DNA from: an uncultured Eubacteriales bacterium
GTDB lineage: Bacteria; Bacillota; Clostridia; Monoglobales; Monoglobaceae
Direction of reading: 5' to 3'
Assembly: GCA_900542675.1 (NCBI GenBank)
Contig: UQOT01000008.1
Location: forward strand, 1 to 40,707
Length of the DNA stretch: 40,707 nt
Part shown: positions 1 through 7,269 of the stretch, piece after piece
How the letters are laid out: each line of letters opens with the position of its first letter
Numbering within the stretch: position 1 is the stretch's first letter
The notes under the pieces: generated by a model
Seen by the model: the letters and a program-made list of their open reading frames with translations, nothing else
Databases searched by the model: none
Told to the model about the DNA's origin: nothing
Position numbers and translations under genes: made by a program

Positions 1-1468
1 GTCCAAGCTCAACCGAACCATTTAACTTTATGATATCGACCGTCTGTCCTTTGACCTTATGAAAATATTCACGGGCTATCCGCGGATACTTGCTCGCAAC
101 GCGCATTATATTTTGCCCGTCAAGCTTGTCCTTCATATCCGAAGGTCCCGCAACCGCCATCTTGCACTTGCCGAAGCCGAGGTCGAGCACTTCATACAAA
201 TTCTTATCACTTTCAATAAGCGTGTCCTTGCCGACAACACCCATATCAGCCGCGCCGTACTCAACATAAGTCGGAACGTCGGACGCCTTTACAAGAATAA
301 ATTTCAGCTTGTTTTTCTCATCAGTGAAAATCAGCTTCCTTGTCTTTTCTTTTATGGCGGCAACGTCATAGCCGGTCTTTTCAAATATATCAATCGACAA
401 CTCCGCAAGTCTGCCCTTTGCAAGCGCAATTGTAACATATTCGCTTGTTTCACTGTCAGAAGAACCGCTCTTCTCGTCACTGAGCGCCGACATTAAGCGC
501 TCTATTCCGATTGCAACGCCTGTTGCGGGCAAATCTCTGCCAAACTTTGCAATCAAATTGTCATATCTGCCGCCGCTGCAAACAGGGAATGCAACTCCGT
601 ATGTAAATCCGCGCAGTATAATTCCTGTGTAATAATCGATATTCTGCACCATACCGAGGTCAAACGAAATGTACTTATCAAGTCCCCTTACGGCAAGCAG
701 GGAATACACGTCCTTAAGATTTTTAAGAGCGTCTTTTGAACGGCTGTTAAGCTGTTCGTCTTTAAGCATCTCGTCTATAATCTCAATGCCGCCGAACATC
801 GTCGGAAGGTTAAGGAAAATATTCTTTGTATACTCGTCAATATTTAAGCTTCCGAGCACTGTCTGAACCGCGATAAAATCCTTGTCGTTTATATGAGTGC
901 GTATCTCGTCGCTCTCATCCTCGGAAATTCCCGCCTGTTCAACTAGCCCCTTGAAAAACTCAACCTGACCCAAATCAATCTGAAAGTTATTGAGTCCCGA
1001 CTTTAAAAGCGTGTCTATTGCGACCTCAATAACCTCAGCATCAGCGCTTACACTTGCATCGCCGATTAATTCAATACCTGCTTGAGTAAACTCGCGCTGA
1101 CGTGTCTGACTGAAGTTTTCCTCGTTACGAAAAGCGCTGCCGAGATATGAAATCTTTATCGGCAGGTCGCTGCTTTGACATTTTGTAGCAGCCATACGCG
1201 CAACCGACGTAGTAACATCTGGGCGCAGCGCAAGCATTCTGCCGTTTGTATCAAAAAATTTAAACATATTCTCCGCCTGAGTCGGGGTAGATACGTTATA
1301 AACGTCAAAATACTCAAACATCGGAGTTTCGACCATTCTGTAGCCGTGCTCCTTAAATACGCCGCGGGCAGCGGCTTCTATAAAATATTTAAGTTCGCAT
1401 TCATCACACAAAACATCCGCAAGCCCGCTTGGGGTATGCGTTATCCTGCTTGAATTCAAATAAATCAC
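1..1468 (-). CDS. hisZG: HisZ-HisG fusion: ATP phosphoribosyltransferase regulatory plus catalytic domains (3' end outside window)
   Basis: The first step of histidine biosynthesis joins ATP and PRPP. Short-form HisG needs the HisRS-like HisZ subunit for activity. Reading the minus strand, residues 1 to about 328 are HisZ: THTPSGLADVL near the start, RPDVTTSVARM, the GGRYDNLIAKFG motif and ATGVAIGIERLMSAL. After a Ser/Glu-rich linker of about 14 residues, the same frame continues at about residue 344 into short-form HisG (YVTIALAKGRLAEL, then YGAADMGVVGKD and MRVASKYPRIAREYF). No stop occurs up to base 1, so about 146 HisG residues are visible. I chose the GTG at 1468; TTG at 1474 or 1459 is possible because no strong ribosome binding site decides it. 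It has its own promoter. Domain identity is clear; whether the fusion is common in this lineage I cannot tell. Confidence 0.9.
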   Translation of the reverse strand, partial: MIYLNSSRITHTPSGLADVLCDECELKYFIEAAARGVFKEHGYRMVETPMFEYFDVYNVSTPTQAENMFKFFDTNGRMLALRPDVTTSVARMAATKCQSSDLPIKISYLGSAFRNEENFSQTRQREFTQAGIELIGDASVSADAEVIEVAIDTLLKSGLNNFQIDLGQVEFFKGLVEQAGISEDESDEIRTHINDKDFIAVQTVLGSLNIDEYTKNIFLNLPTMFGGIEIIDEMLKDEQLNSRSKDALKNLKDVYSLLAVRGLDKYISFDLGMVQNIDYYTGIILRGFTYGVAFPVCSGGRYDNLIAKFGRDLPATGVAIGIERLMSALSDEKSGSSDSETSEYVTIALAKGRLAELSIDIFEKTGYDVAAIKEKTRKLIFTDEKNKLKFILVKASDVPTYVEYGAADMGVVGKDTLIESDKNLYEVLDLGFGKCKMAVAGPSDMKDKLDGQNIMRVASKYPRIAREYFHKVKGQTVDIIKLNGSVELG

Positions 1469-1513
1469 ATCCAATTGTCTATATAAATTTGCAACAAAAT
1501 TCGCGCTCTTTGT

Positions 1514-1543
1514 ATTATATCACTTATATGTATGCAAAGTCAA
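1514..1543 (-). promoter_or_regulatory. Predicted sigma-A promoter of hisZG
   Basis: On the minus strand TTGACT (1538-1543) and TATAAT (1514-1519) are 18 bases apart, about 45 bases before the hisZG start. This separates hisZG from the thioesterase gene upstream. Confidence 0.6.
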
Positions 1544-1556
1544 TACCGCGCCGTTA

Positions 1557-1973
1557 TTAATCTTGTCCGGCAAGCGAACTGAGCGTTTCATAAATATCCG
1601 GGTACTTCTTTTTAAGATTAAGCGGCACGAATTGCTTGTTCGTAAAACCGTGAGTTGTGTATCCCGTAGCGAGCAGCACGTCATCCGCACAACGCACAAC
1701 CCTATATTCAAAGACGCACTTGGCAACGCCGAGCCGTTTAAGCTCCACTTCTATCCAAATATCATCCTGATATTTTGCACCCTTTATAAACTTCGCGTAA
1801 CAGTCAAGAAGCGGCAGCAGCACGCCGCGCTCCTCAACTTCACGGTAAGACATACCCGAGGATTTGAAAAACTCGGTACGTCCGACTTCAAACCACGGGA
1901 AATATCTTGAATGATGAACAACGCCCATACTGTCCGTTTCGGAATACCTAACGGTTAATTTCGTTCTGAACAT
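1557..1973 (-). CDS. Acyl-CoA thioesterase, hotdog fold (YbgC/FadM-like)
   Basis: A 138-residue single-domain hotdog thioesterase, the usual length for the 4-hydroxybenzoyl-CoA thioesterase/YbgC group. The N-terminus carries the family motif: RYSETDSMGVVHHSRYFPWF, with the Asp and the His-His pair that mark the active-site region, followed by E-x-GRTEFF. These enzymes cleave acyl-CoA thioesters in the cytoplasm; the substrate cannot be read from sequence. It starts 13 bases after pyruvate kinase and has no promoter of its own, so it is probably the last gene of an mtrB-pyk-thioesterase operon. The function of the pairing with pyk is unknown. Confidence 0.85.
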   Translation of the reverse strand: MFRTKLTVRYSETDSMGVVHHSRYFPWFEVGRTEFFKSSGMSYREVEERGVLLPLLDCYAKFIKGAKYQDDIWIEVELKRLGVAKCVFEYRVVRCADDVLLATGYTTHGFTNKQFVPLNLKKKYPDIYETLSSLAGQD

Positions 1974-1986
1974 TCTACGCCACCTC

Positions 1987-3747
1987 TTAAATTATCTTGG
2001 CAACGCCCGAATATACCTGACCGCGGGCACCGTCGATTGTGACAGTTGTACCGTTTTTAAGCAGCTTTGTCGCATTTTTAGCACCGACTATAACCGGGAT
2101 ATCAAGCGTCATACCGACAATTGCGGCATGAGAAGTCGAGCCCTGCTCCTCGGTAATTATAGCCGAAGCCTTTTTAAGCAGAGATATTATCGAGTTCGAC
2201 GTCTCGGGTATTACCAAAATATCGCCGTCTTCAAAGTTCTTGAGCGCTTCGTTATTATTTGAAGCAGCACAGATTTTTCCGCTTATTGATTTATTGGACA
2301 AGCTCTGACCCGAAACGAGGACATCGCCGACAAGCTGAACCTTTAAGATATTCGTAGTTCCGCTCACACCGACAGGCGCGCCGCCGGTTAATACAACAAC
2401 ATCACCCTTATTAACTATATCGGTTTCCTCAAGCGCACGGTCAACCGCGTGTTCAAATAGCTCGTCGCTCGTTTCCTTAACATCTGTCATAATCGGAGTT
2501 ACACCCCACGATAGGTTAAGCTGGCGGCACACCTTTTTATTAAGTGCACCCGCAATAATCGGACAGTTCGGTCTGTAAGCCGAAATCTGCCTCGGTGTAT
2601 ATCCCGACTGCGTAACCGTGATAATAGCTGCCGCGCCGATATCGTGCGCCGTCGTACAGGAAGAGTGGCTTATCGCGTTTGAAACGCTTGTGGTCTGGTT
2701 TAGGTGTCTGTTTTCAAAACGCTTGACATAGTCGATATTTTCCTCTGTCTTTGTACATATCTGCGCCATAGTTTTAAGCGCAAGAACCGGATACTCGCCA
2801 ACAGCCGTCTCACCCGAGAGCATAACTGCGGAGGTACCGTCATAAACCGCGTTTGCGACATCCGAAATCTCAGCACGGGTCGGACGCGGATTATGCGTAA
2901 TACTCTCAAGCATCTGCGTTGCGGTAATTACCTTCTTGCCCTCGGTATAACACTGCCTTATCAGCTTTTTCTGTATGGATGGAAGCTCGTCAAACGATAT
3001 TTCAACGCCCATATCGCCTCTTGCAACCATTATACCCTCGCTGACCTTGAGTATAGCCTCGATATTATCAACGCCCTGTCTGTTCTCTATCTTTGAGATA
3101 ATCTGTATATTTTCGCCGTCGTTTTGCTCAAGCACACGCTTTATATCAAGAACATCAAACGCCGAACGCACAAACGATGCGGCGATAAAATCAACGTCCT
3201 GCTTTATACCAAACTTTATATCCTCAACATCCCTTTGGCTCATATAGTCCATACTAAGCTCTACGCCCGGAACGTTTATACTCTTGTGATTGCTCACGGG
3301 GCCGCCGTTTAATACCTTACAGATAACCTCACTGCCCTCAATGCCGGTAACCTTCATCTCAATAAGTCCGTCGTCGATTAATATTCTTGCGCCGATACTT
3401 ACATCTTTTGCAAGATCCTTGTATGTAATCGACGTACGCGTTTTGTCTCCTACAATACTTTTAGGCGTTAATGTAAAGGTCTGACCTTCGGTAAGCTCAA
3501 TCTTTCCCTCTTCAAAATCACCGGTTCTTATCTCAGGACCTTTTGTATCAAGAAGTATGGCAACCGGCAGACCGAGCTCATCGCGCATTTTCTTGACTGC
3601 GTTTATACGTACAAGATGTTCCTTGTGCGTTCCGTGTGAAAAGTTGAGTCTTGCACAGTTCATACCGTTAAGCATAAGCTGCTTTAATACTTCGGGCTCA
3701 TCAGTAGCAGGTCCAAGTGTGCATATAATTTTAGTCTTTCTGTTCAT
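1987..3747 (-). CDS. pyk: Pyruvate kinase with C-terminal PEP-utilizer mobile domain
   Basis: Converts phosphoenolpyruvate and ADP to pyruvate and ATP, the last step of glycolysis. The 586-residue protein starts with KIICTLGPAT and NCARLNFSHGTHKEH; it has the metal and substrate region MVARGDMGVEI, then TATQMLESIT and SGETAVGEYP. Length exceeds the roughly 470 residues of the basic enzyme because the last 85 or so residues form a PEP-utilizer mobile domain with the Thr-Ser-His signature (GSTSHAAIVG), as in Bacillus pyruvate kinases. It lies 21 bases downstream of mtrB with no terminator between them. A good ribosome binding site (GGAGG) precedes the ATG. Confidence 0.97.
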   Translation of the reverse strand: MNRKTKIICTLGPATDEPEVLKQLMLNGMNCARLNFSHGTHKEHLVRINAVKKMRDELGLPVAILLDTKGPEIRTGDFEEGKIELTEGQTFTLTPKSIVGDKTRTSITYKDLAKDVSIGARILIDDGLIEMKVTGIEGSEVICKVLNGGPVSNHKSINVPGVELSMDYMSQRDVEDIKFGIKQDVDFIAASFVRSAFDVLDIKRVLEQNDGENIQIISKIENRQGVDNIEAILKVSEGIMVARGDMGVEISFDELPSIQKKLIRQCYTEGKKVITATQMLESITHNPRPTRAEISDVANAVYDGTSAVMLSGETAVGEYPVLALKTMAQICTKTEENIDYVKRFENRHLNQTTSVSNAISHSSCTTAHDIGAAAIITVTQSGYTPRQISAYRPNCPIIAGALNKKVCRQLNLSWGVTPIMTDVKETSDELFEHAVDRALEETDIVNKGDVVVLTGGAPVGVSGTTNILKVQLVGDVLVSGQSLSNKSISGKICAASNNNEALKNFEDGDILVIPETSNSIISLLKKASAIITEEQGSTSHAAIVGMTLDIPVIVGAKNATKLLKNGTTVTIDGARGQVYSGVAKII

Positions 3748-3768
3748 ATTAATATCCTCCGTATACCG

Positions 3769-3996
3769 TTATTCGTCTGTTGATATGATGCCGAATTTTG
3801 TATATAGCTTAGCTCTGCCGCGTATCTTCATCGCAGAAGTATTTTCCGTAAACTGCGCCAGAAAGACCTCACCTTTATCAAGCTTTTCCGTATGATTGAA
3901 CTTTGTATCCTGACCGCGCTTGAGACCGATTATCACAACACCGTCTTCCTCTGCAAGAACTGCAACATAATCACCGCTTGCCGCTGCTAAATCCAT
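3769..3996 (-). CDS. mtrB: Trp RNA-binding attenuation protein (TRAP)
   Basis: TRAP forms an 11-subunit ring that, when loaded with tryptophan, binds 9-11 GAG/UAG repeats in leader RNA and switches off tryptophan genes. The 75-residue product aligns end to end, from memory, with Bacillus subtilis TRAP (75 residues). The core is strongly shared: RGQDTKFNH, EKLDKGEV and AQFTENTSAMKIRG. The three RNA-binding residues of Bacillus TRAP (Lys37, Lys56, Arg58) correspond to Lys38, Lys57 and Arg59. Most tryptophan-contact positions (Gln48, Thr50, Thr53) are kept, but the position of Thr25 is Lys26 and His51 is Asn52. It heads an operon with pyk and has its own promoter. I saw no GAG/UAG repeat run in this window, so its targets lie elsewhere. 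Confidence 0.9.
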   Translation of the reverse strand: MDLAAASGDYVAVLAEEDGVVIIGLKRGQDTKFNHTEKLDKGEVFLAQFTENTSAMKIRGRAKLYTKFGIISTDE

Positions 3997-4054
3997 TTGT
4001 ATTCCTCCAATATATTTTATCTATAGTTTTATTCTTAATCCTTATATAAATTCA

Positions 4055-4083
4055 ATTATATAATAACATAAAAGAAAAATCAA
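4055..4083 (-). promoter_or_regulatory. Predicted sigma-A promoter of mtrB-pyk
   Basis: Minus strand TTGATT (4078-4083), 17-base spacer, TATAAT (4055-4060). A GGAGG ribosome binding site follows just before the mtrB ATG. The leader contains no GAG/UAG repeat series, so TRAP autoregulation through its own leader is not supported. Confidence 0.6.
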
Positions 4084-4108
4084 GGAAAATTAGGAAAAAC
4101 ATATTATT

Positions 4109-4828
4109 TTAATTGAAATCCAAATATGTATCGGGTACATCGCCGGGGATTATAGACTCGGCAATCGGTATTTCCGTCTCGATAGGCTCTCCGTTATTTC
4201 TTACCGGCACATTTATGCCCATATCTATAATTATTCTGACTTTAATTAAGTGCTTGGTCTGATTAATACCCTCAGTCACAAACTCGTCATAAAAATCCAC
4301 CTTTACGTTTTCGTCGGTCAGTACGCGTATGGATATCGGAATACCTATTCCCGAATAAAACCTGTTGGATATAAAAGCCATAAGCGGAATACTGACGTCA
4401 ACCGAATTTATTTGGTCGATCCGCGTTTGAATTTCGCTTGCCATATCCGACTTCATTACGTTAAGCTTAGTATAATCAACCGACAGCGAATTAACTCTGC
4501 CGCTTTCCGATAAGTCCTTATTAATAAGCGACTCGTAGCTGACACCGTAGTCGCATACCATATCGCTTACAACATCGCTGCACTCTCTGAGCACGATGCT
4601 GTTAAGATTGGAAAGCGCCATATCGTTTATAAGCGGATTTATTCGCCGCTGAATATTTCCTGTCAAATATATTATGCCGAAAACAATTGCAGCGCACACC
4701 GCAAAAAACCGTAAGCGTCTTGCTGCTCTTCTGCCCTTATATGAATAATAAGCCTTTTTGCGGGTATGTCTGCTTTGCACTCCCGCAAGGCCAAATCGGT
4801 ATCTGAGCTTCCTCTGCCATATAAACAT
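4109..4828 (-). CDS. yunB: Sporulation protein YunB
   Basis: A 239-residue protein matching the YunB family, which in Bacillus belongs to the mother-cell sigma-E regulon and is needed for normal spores; its biochemical role is unknown. A basic N-terminus (RRAARRLR) is followed by one membrane segment at about residues 40-56. The C-terminal half holds the family signatures: a short EGINQTKH block, IPIAESIIPGDVPDTY at the end. The ATG at 4828 follows an AGGTG ribosome binding site. It is a single gene, divergent from the GH13 gene. A candidate sigma-E promoter lies upstream, consistent with the presence of sigE in this window. Confidence 0.85.
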   Translation of the reverse strand: MFIWQRKLRYRFGLAGVQSRHTRKKAYYSYKGRRAARRLRFFAVCAAIVFGIIYLTGNIQRRINPLINDMALSNLNSIVLRECSDVVSDMVCDYGVSYESLINKDLSESGRVNSLSVDYTKLNVMKSDMASEIQTRIDQINSVDVSIPLMAFISNRFYSGIGIPISIRVLTDENVKVDFYDEFVTEGINQTKHLIKVRIIIDMGINVPVRNNGEPIETEIPIAESIIPGDVPDTYLDFN

Positions 4829-4872
4829 AAATAATCACCTAATTTATATTACTCACCGGTTAAAATAGTGTT

Positions 4873-4900
4873 ACAATATGCAAAAAATAATTTTTTATCC
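4873..4900 (-). promoter_or_regulatory. Possible sigma-E promoter of yunB
   Basis: Minus strand GGATAAA (4894-4900), a 13-base spacer, and CATATTGT (4873-4880). The second element fits the sigma-E minus-10 pattern CATAnnnT and the spacing is in range. The first element is a weak match, so this is suggestive only, supported by the known sigma-E control of yunB in Bacillus. Confidence 0.35.
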
Positions 4901-4909
4901 AAAAAATCA

Positions 4910-4939
4910 GTGACAAATATGTAAAAGGTGTGATATAAT
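4910..4939 (+). promoter_or_regulatory. Predicted sigma-A promoter of the GH13 gene
   Basis: GTGACA (4910-4915), 18-base spacer, TATAAT (4934-4939), about 40 bases before the ATG at 4981. The region is shared with the divergent yunB promoter. Confidence 0.5.
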
Positions 4940-4980
4940 TTACAAAATTGATAATCTGTACTCAAAAGGAGGAAAAACGT

Positions 4981-6291
4981 ATGTGGTTTGACGAAAGTGT
5001 AATATATCAGATTTATCCGCTCGGTTTTTGCGGCGCACCCAAAGAAAACGACGGTATAACTGTAAATAGAATAGAAAAGGTAAAGGATTGGATTTCGCAT
5101 ATTAAAGAAGTCGGCTGTAACGCTATATATTTTTCGCCGGTATTTGACTCTGACCGTCACGGCTACGACACGCGCGATTACAGAAAAATCGATTGCCGCC
5201 TCGGCACAAACGATGATTTTAAGGATGTATGCGATGCACTTCACGAAAACGGGATAAAAGTCATTTTAGACGGTGTTTTCAATCACGTCGGCAGAGGTTT
5301 CTGGGCTTTTCAGGATGTACTGCAAAAAAAGTGGAATTCCGAGTACAAAGACTGGTTCCATATAAACTTTGATGGAAACAGCAACTACAACGACGGATTT
5401 TGGTATGAGGGTTGGGAAGGTCATTTTGAGCTTGTAAAGCTAAATCTTTATAATCCGAATGTTGTCAGCTATCTGTTTGACTGTATAGACTATTGGATAG
5501 ATGAGTTTAAAATTGACGGTCTCAGGCTTGATGTTGCTTATTGCTTATCACAGGACTTTTTAAAGCAGCTTCGCTATCACTGTGATACCAAGAAGCAAAA
5601 TTTCCTGCTGCTCGGCGAGCTTCTTCACGGCGACTATAATATGTTCGTATCGGAGGACAAGCTTCACAGCTGTACAAACTATGAGTGCTATAAAGGTCTG
5701 TATTCGAGCTTTAACTCAGAGAATATGTTTGAAATAACACACTCTCTTATAAGGCAGTTCGGCTCCGACCCGTGGTGTCTGTACACCGGCAAAAATCTTA
5801 TGTGTTTTGTTGATAACCACGATGTTACGCGTATTGCGAGTATGCTTGCAAACAAAGAGCATCTTCCGCTGATTTACGGCGTATTGTTCGGTATGCCCGG
5901 CGTTCCCTGCATATACTACGGCAGTGAATGGGGAGCCGAGGGACTTAAGCAGAGCGGCGACGACGCGCTTCGCCTTTGCTATGATGAACCTAAGAGTAAT
6001 AAATTGACCGAGCTTATTTCAAAAATGGCTGAGGCTCATAAATCGTCAAAGGCTTTGTGTTACGGCAGCTTTCGTTCTGTTGTACTTACAAATAAACAGG
6101 TTTTTTTTGAGCGTAAGTTTGAAGATGAGAGAGTTATGGTTGCGGTAAATATCGATTCAATCCCATACACCGCGCATTTTGATGCAGGCTGCGGTATGGC
6201 AGAAAATATGCTGACCGGTAAAACACACGATTTCGGCGGCGGCAGCGAACTTCCGCCGTACAGCGTTCAGTATTGGAAGATGGAAAGATAA
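4981..6291 (+). CDS. GH13 alpha-amylase-family glycoside hydrolase, cytoplasmic
   Basis: A 436-residue GH13 enzyme. The four conserved GH13 regions are visible: DGVFNH (97-102), GLRLDVAY with nucleophile Asp184, LLGELLHGD with acid/base Glu213, and FVDNHD with Asp281. The fit is best with maltodextrin-processing GH13 enzymes (cyclomaltodextrinase/maltogenic type), but the N-terminal domain of classical cyclomaltodextrinases is absent, so the exact subfamily is open. No signal peptide, so it should act on imported maltodextrins. The ATG at 4981 is chosen because AAAGGAGG ends 6 bases upstream; an in-frame start at 4948 would lie before this site. It is monocistronic, closed by a hairpin at 6353. 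Confidence 0.88.
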   Translation: MWFDESVIYQIYPLGFCGAPKENDGITVNRIEKVKDWISHIKEVGCNAIYFSPVFDSDRHGYDTRDYRKIDCRLGTNDDFKDVCDALHENGIKVILDGVFNHVGRGFWAFQDVLQKKWNSEYKDWFHINFDGNSNYNDGFWYEGWEGHFELVKLNLYNPNVVSYLFDCIDYWIDEFKIDGLRLDVAYCLSQDFLKQLRYHCDTKKQNFLLLGELLHGDYNMFVSEDKLHSCTNYECYKGLYSSFNSENMFEITHSLIRQFGSDPWCLYTGKNLMCFVDNHDVTRIASMLANKEHLPLIYGVLFGMPGVPCIYYGSEWGAEGLKQSGDDALRLCYDEPKSNKLTELISKMAEAHKSSKALCYGSFRSVVLTNKQVFFERKFEDERVMVAVNIDSIPYTAHFDAGCGMAENMLTGKTHDFGGGSELPPYSVQYWKMER

Positions 6292-6352
6292 GTTACCGTA
6301 ATAGGCACCCAATATGAGCAATACCAATAAGACAGTAATGTTTTGTTTAGAG

Positions 6353-6381
6353 AAACGGCATAGCTTCAGCTATGCCGTTTT
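6353..6381 (+). terminator. Intrinsic terminator after the GH13 gene
   Basis: A perfect 12-base-pair stem (6353-6364 with 6369-6380), loop TTCA, followed by TTTT. The stem ends in AAA/TTT so it may also work in reverse. It isolates the GH13 gene from the TetR module. Confidence 0.75.
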
Positions 6382-6459
6382 GCTGTCTGGTGTCAATAAC
6401 GATAATGGCAGATAGCCTGACAAATCATAATAAATATATCGACAAATTATAAAAAATAC

Positions 6460-6488
6460 TTGACAAAATAAAAATAAGCGCATATAAT
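6460..6488 (+). promoter_or_regulatory. Consensus promoter of the tetR gene
   Basis: TTGACA (6460-6465), 17-base spacer, TATAAT (6483-6488): a perfect sigma-A consensus. The palindromic operator begins two bases after the minus-10 box, over the expected transcription start, as expected for an autorepressed regulator. Confidence 0.85.
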
Positions 6489-6490
6489 AT

Positions 6491-6509
6491 TGAATGAACA
6501 ATTCATTCA
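6491..6509. promoter_or_regulatory. Palindromic operator, copy 1 (upstream of tetR)
   Basis: A perfect inverted repeat TGAATGAA-CAA-TTCATTCA lies directly behind the minus-10 box. The same element recurs at 7227-7245 in front of the next gene. Size and placement fit a TetR-family dimer site; binding itself is inferred. Confidence 0.75.
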
Positions 6510-6528
6510 TATAGCATTTGGAGGAACT

Positions 6529-7200
6529 ATGCAAGATACAAGAATAGCGGCAATAATTGAAGCGGCAACGCGCCTGTTCATTCAGCAAGGATATTCAAAG
6601 ACCCAGATAAGCCATATCGCAAAGGCAATCGGTGTATCTGTAGGTACGATTTATCACGACTTTGCAGGGAAAGAGGAAATTATGCACTTTATTTTGAAGT
6701 GTACGATTGAGCCCGATTTTATAAACCGTGATTTTGAAAAGCCTATAACTGATGAATTATTTGATAATTTAGAGAATGAAATAGTAGAAACCTTTAAGTA
6801 TTCGGCGGATGGATTTGCAGAAAATCTAAACAATGTCGGCATTACCTATAGCTTTGAAAATCTCATTTCAGACTCTTTTGATATTCTTTCAGAGTTTGCA
6901 GCCGGGTGTCTGTTTATAGAAAAAAACCAGCTTGACTGCAAACGCTTGGCACGTTACTATAAGGAATACAGAAAATGCTTTTTTGATACTATGAAGCAAT
7001 ATATCAATAATTTTATAGATAATGGCATTGTGCGTCCATTAAAGAATACAGAACTTACCGTAACCCTTATTATAGAAATACTTTCTTGGTGGGCTATGGA
7101 CAGGAAATATACATCTTTTGAAACTTTAGATATTCCAATAGAGCAGGCAAAGGATATATGTCTTGATAATATTATTTCAGCATATCAATTAAAAGGGTAA
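6529..7200 (+). CDS. TetR/AcrR-family transcriptional regulator
   Basis: A 223-residue protein. Residues 5-50 are a TetR DNA-binding domain: an IIEAATRLFIQQGYSKT helix, then the helix-turn-helix ISHIAKAIGVSVGTIYHDFAGKEE, the typical G-T-I-Y-x-x-F-x-x-K pattern. The remaining 170 residues are the variable ligand-binding and dimer domain, with a late Trp-Trp pair. The ATG at 6529 follows GGAGGA; a TTG at 6490 overlaps the promoter and is rejected. The gene is flanked by two copies of one palindrome and is the first gene of a co-directional AT-rich set of four, so it most likely represses itself and the three genes after it. The inducer is unknown. Confidence 0.9.
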   Translation: MQDTRIAAIIEAATRLFIQQGYSKTQISHIAKAIGVSVGTIYHDFAGKEEIMHFILKCTIEPDFINRDFEKPITDELFDNLENEIVETFKYSADGFAENLNNVGITYSFENLISDSFDILSEFAAGCLFIEKNQLDCKRLARYYKEYRKCFFDTMKQYINNFIDNGIVRPLKNTELTVTLIIEILSWWAMDRKYTSFETLDIPIEQAKDICLDNIISAYQLKG

Positions 7201-7216
7201 AAGCCCTTTTAATTTT
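7187..7216 (+). terminator. Hairpin overlapping the tetR stop, possible attenuator
   Basis: An 11-base-pair stem (7187-7197 with 7204-7214), loop of 6, ending in TTTT. It covers the last codons and stop of tetR, so translation to the end of tetR would disturb it. It may terminate tetR transcripts or lower expression of the following genes. Confidence 0.5.
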
Positions 7217-7226
7217 AGATGTAATA

Positions 7227-7245
7227 TGAATGAACAATTCATTTA
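7227..7245. promoter_or_regulatory. Palindromic operator, copy 2 (upstream of lipoprotein gene)
   Basis: TGAATGAA-CAA-TTCATTTA is identical to copy 1 over the first 17 bases and at 18 of 19 positions. TAATAT at 7222-7227 sits where the tetR minus-10 box does in copy 1, although no clear minus-35 box is visible here. The pair suggests a duplicated minus-10/operator unit giving separate control of tetR and the three-gene effector operon. Confidence 0.7.
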
Positions 7246-7269
7246 TAAATTGAAAGGAGTTTTATAAGT

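Noticed and set aside
59..496. Plus-strand frame of 145 codons
   Set aside because: It is the shadow of the minus-strand HisZ-HisG frame, which has clear family motifs over the same bases.
4849..5244. Minus-strand frame of 131 codons opposite the GH13 gene
   Set aside because: It has no ribosome binding site or known motif and covers the GH13 catalytic gene start and both promoters.
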